This document shows positions 14,179-19,733 of a stretch of DNA of 19,733 nt, one piece after another. The DNA is from CBDUBU01 sp965365465 (lineage in GTDB: Bacteria > Bacteroidota > Rhodothermia > Rhodothermales > DASSAV01), in assembly GCA_965365465.1 (NCBI GenBank), contig CBDUBU010000037.1, forward strand, positions 1 to 19,733. The letters are read 5' to 3'. Position numbers and translations under genes: made by a program. Under the pieces are notes generated by a model that saw only the letters and a list, made by a program, of their open reading frames with translations, did not search any database and was not told the origin of the DNA. Numbering within the stretch: position 1 is the stretch's first letter; each line of letters begins with the position of its first letter.

Positions 14179-14781
14179 TCAGGGAGATACGAGCCTTTGG
14201 TACAGCATCTCAACCTGCCGGCGCAGGTCTTCGTGTGAGCCATTGTTTTCAATCACCACATCGGCGCGCCTGCGCAATTCATCAGGAGGAAGCTGGTGTT
14301 TCATCCGCGTGAGCACCTGTTGGGGTGTCGTCCCATCGCGCGCCGCCACGCGTTCAACACGCGCGTCCGGGGAGGCATCCACCACGGCTACGGCATCGAG
14401 CATTCGGTCGGCCCCCGACTCATAGATCAGTGCAGCCTCCTGAATGAGCAGAGGTGCGCCGTCGCGCTCCGCATCCACTTTGTGTTGTTCAAAGGCGCGA
14501 AACACATAGGGGTGTACGATCTGATTGATGCGAGTCACCTGCTCCGCACTGCCAAACACTTTCTCCGCAAGAAAGCGCCTGTTCAAAACTCCTTGTGAGT
14601 CATAACTCTCTTCGCCGAACCCTGCCCTGATTTCGGAGCGGAGCTTGGGATCCTCCTGCATCAGGCGTTTGGCCTCGGCATCCGAGTAAAAAACTCTTGC
14701 CCCTAGTTCCTCAAAGATCCGGCAGACCGTTGTTTTGCCGCTTCCGATCCCTCCGGTAACTCCTAGTGTTTTTATCGGCAT
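14179..14781 (-). CDS. coaE: Dephospho-CoA kinase
   Basis: Last step of coenzyme A synthesis: ATP-dependent 3'-phosphorylation of dephospho-CoA in the cytoplasm. 200 residues, normal length. P-loop GGIGSGKT (10-17), YSDAEAKRLM (about 33-42), the conserved INQIVHPYVF (about 85-94) and QEAALIYESG (about 114-123). The lid region RVERVAARDG is followed by MKHQLPPDELRRRADVVIENNG near the C terminus. Start: ATG at 14781. It is the third gene of a minus-strand run behind the HIT gene and the beta-barrel gene, 42 bp after the latter. Function is unrelated to those neighbours as far as can be seen. Confidence 0.96.
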   Translation of the reverse strand: MPIKTLGVTGGIGSGKTTVCRIFEELGARVFYSDAEAKRLMQEDPKLRSEIRAGFGEESYDSQGVLNRRFLAEKVFGSAEQVTRINQIVHPYVFRAFEQHKVDAERDGAPLLIQEAALIYESGADRMLDAVAVVDASPDARVERVAARDGTTPQQVLTRMKHQLPPDELRRRADVVIENNGSHEDLRRQVEMLYQRLVSP

Positions 14782-14823
14782 AGGGTTTTGCTTTGAATAT
14801 GAGGCCGGGGCATCGTTCGGTCT

Positions 14824-16860
14824 CTACAAGTTCCATAGAACCGATAGAGAAACGTTAGGAATAATGGTTCTGGTTCCACGCCGGGCGCTCTGCCGGATCC
14901 GGTCTGCGGCAGCCTCGGGAAGCGATCCATACAGGTGCTGGGAGACGCGCTGCACGTTCAGCCAGCCGTCGAGACGGATTCGGGAGTTGTGCTGCATGGG
15001 CCATATTATTGCGCAGGTAGGACCCATCTGCGCGATCCAGGCGCGTCCGGGGCGCGATATGCTGCCTGTGAGTGGTTCCCCGGATGCATCGCGCAGAGGA
15101 GCTTCGTCCGCGCCGACAAGGTCATAACGAACCGTAACCGCGCGGTCGAAGTCGCTGCGAATGAAGAAGCGGAACCCAACATCCGCCACAATGCGCTTTC
15201 CGCTTTGCACGTGAATCCAGCCGCTGTAGGTGCGCAGTGTATCGGAAGGGATCTCGGCAAATTGATTCCAGAGCAGCCTGCCGAGGAAAAGATTGCTTAC
15301 GCTGCCGCCGGCAAGCAGCCGGGATCCTCCTTCCAGCGTGTGTTCGGATTCCACTTCGTACCGAAGCTCTCGTGCAGATTGGTCTTTCGGGCGTCTGCCG
15401 GGCAATGTAAAATCGTCAACAGTGTAAGTTGCCCGAACCTCTGAACCAAAACGAATGCGTGTATAGGAGGAGGGCATCCACTGGATGCCCGGACGCAGCC
15501 GTAGAGAGCGCTGCACGTTGTTCTCTCCGGAACGATCTGCGCCAAGATACACGGTGTGATAGGACGTGCCGAAGAGATTCAGATCCATCTGCACATACCG
15601 GTTCAGCTTCAGCAGCAGGCCTAACTGGGCGCTCTGATAAGCTTCGTCACGGTCGTCCGAGTTCATCGCAGGCGTATCGTGCCGGAGGATACTAGCTGTG
15701 GCGTCGAATGTCAGCGCTACCCGTGGGCTGAAAAGGGCGCGCATTTGTGCAAGGACGGATAGGTGCCCCCGGTCGTAGTCAGCCTGTTGAAGCGTGTTGC
15801 CTTTCTGGGCCGCCTGCGTCGGAGGCAGGTCGTCGCGGTTTGCCAGCCGGCGGCGTTCCAGTTCAGCGCCGCTTACAACAGCCAGCCTGCTCGTAAGGCG
15901 TGCGTCCTCATAGGCCAGCGCGACTTCAGCGTCGAGCGCACGCCGGTTAAAATCCGTGTCAAAAAATAGCGCATCCGCAGGAGCCTGACGTATCCGTACG
16001 AATCGGTTCGTTAGCCCCAGGTCAAGCCTGCTTGTCAAATGGAGCCTGCGGTAGACAGGAGCATCAAGGGTAAGCGAGGCCAGCAGCGTATCGCTTGTGG
16101 TAGCCTCTATGGTTTCTGAAAGGCTGTTTGTCTGTGTATCGCGGTTGAGAAAGGAAATCGACTGATAGGCGTCTCTGCGGAGGTTGGCATACGCGACCGT
16201 CGCCCCAATTCGGGTGTTTTCAAAAGTCTTTTCGGCAGACCCTGCAATGTGGACGGCGTGACCACGGCGCGGATTGATGAGTTGCCTGTTTCCGTCGGCG
16301 TAAAATGTCAAACGGTAATCCTGAAGGGGTGGGGGGGTAAGCGCGAGCCGCATCCCATAGGCTGGTCCAACATCGGTTCGGAGTGGGGTCAGTCCGTCCG
16401 AGATAGCGGCGCCCGGTCTCTGATCCCATGCCAGACCCACAAAAGGCTCTGCCTGCGCAGAACGGTAGGGGCTGACAAGGACTCCTGCATACATATCCTG
16501 ACTGAGCACACGGCTCTGGCTAAACCACGCAGAACGCCCGTGGATGCTGGCTGTTATGCGTTGGTTGAAAGGCCGGCTGAAGAGCCAGAGCAACTGGTTT
16601 TCGTCGCGGAAGCTTACGCGATTGCCGAACAGCACAAAGGCATCAGACGAGAAGAAGTCGCGCACCCGTGCATCCCAACCTGCGACGTTGTCCGAGAATT
16701 CGGCTGCCGCCGTCCAGCGGTAGCGGTTTACGTCGCGTACGTAACCTGTTTCAAGGCGGCGAACAGGTTGAGCCTCGGCGTTCCGTGGAAGCGTAAACAA
16801 GGATCCCGGCACAACGATAAGGCACATGAGAGAAAGAACGAGAAGTCGGGTAGAGGACAT
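14824..16860 (-). CDS. Unrecognised outer-membrane beta-barrel protein with signal peptide
   Basis: I cannot assign a named family. From the ATG at 16860 the product has 678 residues. It starts with a clear Sec signal peptide (MSSTRLLVLSLMCLIVVPGS, then a cleavage-like AEAQP near residue 33). The longer frame from 16908 would put a charged stretch before the signal, so the internal ATG is preferred. The rest has no helices of membrane length and consists of alternating polar and hydrophobic stretches, e.g. VALTFDATASILRHD and YVQMDLNLFGTSYHTVYLG. It ends on NVSLSVLWNL, like the C-terminal strand signal of outer-membrane barrels. No TonB box or plug domain was seen. It lies between the HIT gene (48 bp upstream) and coaE. 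A porin-like or structural barrel is the best guess. Confidence 0.75.
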   Translation of the reverse strand: MSSTRLLVLSLMCLIVVPGSLFTLPRNAEAQPVRRLETGYVRDVNRYRWTAAAEFSDNVAGWDARVRDFFSSDAFVLFGNRVSFRDENQLLWLFSRPFNQRITASIHGRSAWFSQSRVLSQDMYAGVLVSPYRSAQAEPFVGLAWDQRPGAAISDGLTPLRTDVGPAYGMRLALTPPPLQDYRLTFYADGNRQLINPRRGHAVHIAGSAEKTFENTRIGATVAYANLRRDAYQSISFLNRDTQTNSLSETIEATTSDTLLASLTLDAPVYRRLHLTSRLDLGLTNRFVRIRQAPADALFFDTDFNRRALDAEVALAYEDARLTSRLAVVSGAELERRRLANRDDLPPTQAAQKGNTLQQADYDRGHLSVLAQMRALFSPRVALTFDATASILRHDTPAMNSDDRDEAYQSAQLGLLLKLNRYVQMDLNLFGTSYHTVYLGADRSGENNVQRSLRLRPGIQWMPSSYTRIRFGSEVRATYTVDDFTLPGRRPKDQSARELRYEVESEHTLEGGSRLLAGGSVSNLFLGRLLWNQFAEIPSDTLRTYSGWIHVQSGKRIVADVGFRFFIRSDFDRAVTVRYDLVGADEAPLRDASGEPLTGSISRPGRAWIAQMGPTCAIIWPMQHNSRIRLDGWLNVQRVSQHLYGSLPEAAADRIRQSARRGTRTIIPNVSLSVLWNL

Positions 16861-16908
16861 AGCCACTGCACTTTCATCGTCAAAACATATCCCTCTACAG
16901 CCTTGCAA

Positions 16909-17253
16909 TTATCCGGGAGGCCAGGACAGTTTGCGCCCTCCAAGCAGATGCAGGTGCAAATGATCGACCGATTGCCCGGCATCCGGCCCACAGTTGAAAA
17001 CGGTGCGGTATCCTCCTGTCAGGTTATTTCGGTCGGCTAGCATCCGGGCAATAACGAACAAGTGCCCGATCAGCGAGGCATCGGTTTCCAACAACTCCTC
17101 AAGACTCCGGATAACCTTGCGAGGAATAATGAGCAGGTGCGTCGGCGCCTGCGGGTGAATGTCGCGGATCGCAAGGCATTGCTCATCCTCGTATACAATA
17201 TCCGCCGGAATTTCTCGATCAGCGATTTTCTGGAAGAGGGTCTTTTCTGTCAT
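16909..17253 (-). CDS. HIT family protein (histidine triad nucleotide-binding, Hint-like)
   Basis: Hint-branch HIT proteins hydrolyse purine nucleoside phosphoramidates and related adducts. 114 residues from the ATG at 17253 (the reading frame continues to a TTG at 17289, not used). Family features: TLFQKIADREIPADIVYEDE at the N terminus, a central HPQAPTHLLIIPRKVIRSL, and the C-terminal NCGPDAGQSVDHLHLHLLGG with the triad His98, His100, His102 followed by a conserved C-terminal Trp. All catalytic residues are present. It is first of three minus-strand genes and is divergent from the pterin operon across a 230-bp spacer. Physiological substrate is not known for bacterial homologues. Confidence 0.95.
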   Translation of the reverse strand: MTEKTLFQKIADREIPADIVYEDEQCLAIRDIHPQAPTHLLIIPRKVIRSLEELLETDASLIGHLFVIARMLADRNNLTGGYRTVFNCGPDAGQSVDHLHLHLLGGRKLSWPPG

Positions 17254-17483
17254 GGCAAGCGTTAAGATTTGACGAGGGCTGCCGCCCAATATAGCGCATC
17301 AAGCTGTTCAATGCCCGGCTCGTGAAGACTTTCGCCTATCCCCTCTGACTCAAGGCTGGGAAAACTCATAATTGCCGCAAGCTTATCCTTACGCCCCATG
17401 CATCAGGAACGGGACCGATGCCGGAGGGGTTCTAATAATGTTGTTTCCATCGTTGCTATGCACCGGTTTTCTTCTGAAGGCGA

Positions 17484-17897
17484 ATGCCTACCGTCTACGT
17501 CACGCGCAAAGTTCATTTCAATGCTGCCCACAGGCTCCACAATCCGGACAAAACAGATGAATGGAACCGCGCCACTTTTGGCAAATGCAACAACCCTAAC
17601 TGGCACGGTCACAATTACACGCTGGAAGTTACTGTTGCAGGGGAACCTGATCCGGAAACAGGGTACGTCGTAGACCTGGGCGCATTGAAGCAGATCATCC
17701 AGGAACGCATCCTGGATCAATGCGATCATGCCAATCTCAATCTGGAGGTGGCTTTTCTCCAGGGGATCATCCCCTCCACGGAAAATCTGGTGATCGCGTT
17801 CTGGAAAGAACTGGAGCCGCTTGTTCCTGCCGGACGGCTCCACGCAGTTCGGTTGTTTGAAACAGAGCGCAATGTAGCAGAATACCGGGGAGACTAA
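17484..17897 (+). CDS. 6-pyruvoyl-tetrahydropterin synthase-type enzyme (PTPS/QueD family)
   Basis: The family converts dihydroneopterin triphosphate to 6-pyruvoyl-tetrahydropterin (PTPS) or 6-carboxy-tetrahydropterin (QueD). 137 residues. Zinc ligands are His16, His41 and His43; the catalytic set is Cys35, Asp81 and His82; pterin anchors are Glu100 and Glu126. Every one of these lies seven residues before its known counterpart in rat PTPS (23, 48, 50; 42, 88, 89; 107, 133), with no indel. The Cys-x5-His-Gly-His spacing (GKCNNPNWHGHNY) is that of PTPS; QueD usually has Cys-x3-His-Gly-His. folE follows 24 bp later and an SDR after that, which supports a biopterin-type role. Automated annotation may call it QueD or 6-carboxytetrahydropterin synthase. 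AAGG lies just before the ATG. Confidence 0.9.
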   Translation: MPTVYVTRKVHFNAAHRLHNPDKTDEWNRATFGKCNNPNWHGHNYTLEVTVAGEPDPETGYVVDLGALKQIIQERILDQCDHANLNLEVAFLQGIIPSTENLVIAFWKELEPLVPAGRLHAVRLFETERNVAEYRGD

Positions 17898-17921
17898 GCA
17901 AAGCGGTAATCCGAGGATAGA

Positions 17922-18599
17922 ATGAATCGTAATCAAGAGGATGAACAGGAAAGACGCATGGCCGGAAGGGCGGCTTCAAACGGCGAAATAGACTATAAAG
18001 CGCCGGTTTTGTACCAGCGTAATGATGTCTACAAGGATGATGTCACGGAAAGCCTTGCCGGGAAAGTGTCTGAAATCCTGAGCGTGCTCGGGGAGAACCC
18101 CGAACGAGAGGGATTAGTAAAGACTCCGGAGCGGGTTGCAAAAGCCTACCAGTTTCTCACACACGGGTATTCACTCGATCCGGATGAGATTCTTCGCTCG
18201 GCGCTGTTCGAGGAAAGCTACAGCGAGATGATTCTGGTCAAAGACATAGAACTCTATTCCCTGTGCGAGCACCATATGCTTCCCTTTTTCGGAAAGGTTC
18301 ATGTGGCTTATATCCCGAACGGGAAAATTGTCGGGTTGAGTAAAATACCGCGCGTGGTCGATGTTTTTGCGCGAAGGCTCCAGGTGCAGGAGCGGCTCAC
18401 CATTCAGATCAGGGATGCCATCGACCGGGTCCTTCAGCCGATGGGTGCGGCTGTCGTGATAGAAGCGCAACACTTGTGCATGATGATGCGTGGCGCCGAG
18501 AAACAGCATTCACATACGACGACGAGCGGCATGAGCGGCGAGTTTCTCGAAAACGCTACCACACGGGCTGAATTCATGCGCCTGATTAGTTCGACCTGA
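17922..18599 (+). CDS. folE: GTP cyclohydrolase I
   Basis: Zinc enzyme that converts GTP to 7,8-dihydroneopterin triphosphate, the first step of folate, biopterin and queuosine pathways. 225 residues, normal for type I. Zinc ligands Cys115 and His118 (LCEHHMLPF) and Cys186 (HLCMMMRG) sit five residues after the E. coli set (110, 113, 181). Other signatures are GLVKTPERVAKAY (about 64-76), GKVHVAYIPNGKIVGLSKI (124-142) and MRGAEKQHSHTTTSGMSG (from 189). The first 40 residues are polar and probably flexible. Start: ATG at 17922, preceded by GAGGA 6 nt upstream; an inner ATG at 17958 is possible but lacks it. Its position between PTPS and an SDR gene suggests dedication to pterin cofactor synthesis. 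Confidence 0.96.
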   Translation: MNRNQEDEQERRMAGRAASNGEIDYKAPVLYQRNDVYKDDVTESLAGKVSEILSVLGENPEREGLVKTPERVAKAYQFLTHGYSLDPDEILRSALFEESYSEMILVKDIELYSLCEHHMLPFFGKVHVAYIPNGKIVGLSKIPRVVDVFARRLQVQERLTIQIRDAIDRVLQPMGAAVVIEAQHLCMMMRGAEKQHSHTTTSGMSGEFLENATTRAEFMRLISST

Positions 18600-18605
18600 C
18601 GCCCT

Positions 18606-19307
18606 ATGCCAGACTATGTTATTACGGGAGCCAGCCAGGGGATAGGACTTGCCATTGCGACGGCATTTTCAGGCGAGCCGGGTGCGCGCGTGGCGCTGAT
18701 TGCTCGCAATGAGAATAACCTCCAATCGGCAGCTTCGCGGTGCAGGGCGCGTGGCGCCGAAGTCGCAGTTTATCCATGCAATGTGACGGACGAGCAGGCT
18801 GTGGACAGGGTTGCGCGAGAAATCATGGAGCGTTGGGGACCTCCAGCCGTCCTGGTAAACAATGCCGGTCTCTTTCGTCCGGGATCTGTGCGTGACACCT
18901 CGGCTGCCATCTTCCGCGAACAGGTAGAGGTTAACCTGACCAGTGCTTTTCTTGTGACCAGAGCTTTTCTGGATGCTATGATCGGGGCTTCCAGAGGCGC
19001 CATCTTTTTCATGGGATCTGTCGCATCTATTCGCGGATATCCGAAAGGCGCAGCCTATTGTGCGGCCAAGCATGGCTTGCTCGGGCTGGCGCGCGCCCTG
19101 CGCGAGGAGACCAAAGGCGCAGGGATTCGTGTTACGACCATTCTCGCGGGCGCTGTCTATACGCCCAGTTGGGAAGGCGTAGATCTGCCTGAGGAACGCT
19201 TCATGCCCTCGGAAGACATTGCGGCGGCTGTGCTGGATGCATACCGTCTAAGCGACCGTAGCGTAGTAGAAGAAATTTTGATCCGGCCTGCACTTGGAGA
19301 TATCTAG
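18606..19307 (+). CDS. Short-chain dehydrogenase/reductase, candidate sepiapterin reductase
   Basis: Classical SDR of 233 residues using NAD(P)H. Cofactor motif TGASQGIG (7-14), NNAG (85-88), catalytic Ser138 (MGSVAS), Tyr151 and Lys155 (YCAAK), all with normal spacing, so the active site is intact. The stretch after Lys155 continues GLLGLARALREETK and ILAGAVYTPSW as in classical SDRs. An Arg follows the first beta-alpha unit (ALIARNENNL, Arg34), which favours NADPH. It starts 6 nt after the folE stop and is clearly co-transcribed. In tetrahydrobiopterin synthesis the enzyme after PTPS is an SDR, sepiapterin reductase, so that function is proposed from context; sequence alone shows only the SDR family, and a 3-oxoacyl-ACP reductase-like role cannot be excluded. 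Confidence 0.85.
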   Translation: MPDYVITGASQGIGLAIATAFSGEPGARVALIARNENNLQSAASRCRARGAEVAVYPCNVTDEQAVDRVAREIMERWGPPAVLVNNAGLFRPGSVRDTSAAIFREQVEVNLTSAFLVTRAFLDAMIGASRGAIFFMGSVASIRGYPKGAAYCAAKHGLLGLARALREETKGAGIRVTTILAGAVYTPSWEGVDLPEERFMPSEDIAAAVLDAYRLSDRSVVEEILIRPALGDI

Positions 19308-19668
19308 AGGGTGTTATGCAATTTGATCGTCGATTCAAGCGGGTTTTGGCTCGCAGAAACCGCTTGAATCGACGGTCAAAAGGGACGTTTTGCCTGAGCG
19401 TAAAGCCACAGAAAAAGACCTGAAAACCGCAAAATCCTTCCGGGAACCGCGAGCGGTTTCATAACTGCCAGACAGTTTTTCAAACATCAGCCGCAAGCGC
19501 TCTTTTCCTGGAAAGGGATGAAATACAATGGAAAGGCGGCAACAATATGCGCAAATTGTGAAAATACTAGCCGTCAAAGAAAATTAACCTGTCGAGGCTG
19601 GCGTCAGGAGAGGGACTTTGCTACCCTGAGTTTCCCAGAGCTTAAAATAATTTCGGTAGTCTTCTTAT
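19308..19668. other. Gene-poor spacer between the pterin operon and glgC
   Basis: About 360 bp with no protein I can support. Its first part holds a long inverted repeat (19322-19380). Beyond that I see only small hairpins, such as AACCGC/GCGGTT (19445-19458), and an AT-rich stretch just before the glgC start that may contain its promoter. An 80-codon minus-strand frame (19335-19577) overlaps one repeat arm, has no recognisable motif, and is not called. A decayed insertion element or a structured leader of glgC are both possible. Confidence 0.5.
19322..19380. repeat. Long near-perfect inverted repeat (24-bp stem) after the SDR gene
   Basis: The arm 19322-19346 begins TTTGATCGTCGATTCAAGCG and pairs with the arm 19357-19380, which ends TTGAATCGACGGTCAAA. 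The stem has one G-U-type mismatch and one bulged G, around a 10-nt loop. It begins 15 bp after the SDR stop. Neither strand has a T-tract after the stem, so it is not a standard intrinsic terminator. It may act as a transcript-end stabiliser or be a mobile repeat; whether other copies exist in the genome cannot be seen here. Confidence 0.8.
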
Positions 19669-19733
19669 ATGGATGAGTTAATCTCAGTGATACTGGGAGG
19701 CGGCGCCGGCACGCGCCTGCACCCGCTGACCCT
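19669..19733 (+). CDS. glgC: Probable glucose-1-phosphate adenylyltransferase, first 21 codons only
   Basis: The window ends 65 nt into this gene. The visible N terminus MDELISVILGGGAGTRLHPL carries the nucleotidyltransferase signature GGGAGTRLxPLT. The triple Gly followed by AGTRL is typical of ADP-glucose pyrophosphorylase, the first step of bacterial glycogen synthesis. Other sugar-nucleotide pyrophosphorylases usually have GGxGTRL with fewer Gly. Start: ATG at 19669, with no clear Shine-Dalgarno. The assignment rests on 21 residues only. Confidence 0.65.
   Translation, partial: MDELISVILGGGAGTRLHPLT

Noticed and set aside
17484..17897. QueD (6-carboxytetrahydropterin synthase) as the primary call
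   Set aside because: The Cys-x5-His spacing and residue-for-residue register with rat PTPS, plus the folE and SDR neighbours, fit PTPS better; the family-level assignment is kept open.
19335..19577. An 80-codon minus-strand frame considered as a transposase remnant
   Set aside because: I could not match it to any transposase motif, and it includes one arm of the inverted repeat; evidence is too thin for a call.

Overview
The window looks like ordinary chromosomal DNA from a member of the Bacteroidota/Rhodothermota group (Rhodothermia- or Balneolia-like; inferred). The reasons are protein style, moderate GC (judged by eye), and the gene order pheS-pheT-small coiled-coil protein-zapA-structured RNA-rny, which I associate with that superphylum. 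No mobile element, CRISPR array or prophage gene was recognised. Genes are densely packed, and several start codons were moved from the longest-ORF start to an internal ATG that fits the protein family better.

Layout. (1) 1-1808, minus strand: a CcmF-type cytochrome c heme lyase cut by the window edge, and a small Dabb-domain protein. (2) 1850-12523, minus strand: a long housekeeping block, in transcription order tRNA-Val(GAC), thrS, infC, rpmI, rplT, pheS, pheT, a ZapB-like coiled-coil gene, zapA, a candidate 6S RNA, and rny. Hairpins followed by T-tracts divide it before thrS, between infC and rpmI, between rplT and pheS, and between the 6S candidate and rny. (3) 12524-14154, plus strand: a control region with overlapping palindromes, then a nucleotide-sugar dehydrogenase. 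(4) 14179-17253, minus strand: a HIT protein, an unrecognised 678-residue outer-membrane beta-barrel protein, and coaE. (5) 17484-19307, plus strand: a tight three-gene pterin operon (PTPS, folE, a short-chain dehydrogenase). (6) 19308-19668: a gene-poor spacer with a long near-perfect inverted repeat, followed by the first codons of a glgC-like gene.

How the genes work together. Region 2 joins translation (IF3, L35, L20, ThrRS, PheRS, tRNA-Val) to cell division (ZapA and its probable partner) and RNA metabolism (6S RNA, RNase Y). Region 5 is the most interesting metabolically. FolE makes dihydroneopterin triphosphate. The next enzyme keeps every active-site residue of animal-type 6-pyruvoyl-tetrahydropterin synthase, including its Cys-x5-His spacing rather than the QueD Cys-x3-His spacing. 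The third gene is an intact SDR where sepiapterin reductase would act. Together they suggest tetrahydrobiopterin-type cofactor synthesis rather than queuosine.

Other points of note: infC can only be read to full family length from a non-canonical AUC start; the infC-rpmI spacer holds competing hairpins ahead of a terminator; and the tRNA-Val and candidate 6S promoters are classical -35/-10 boxes with 17-nt spacers.
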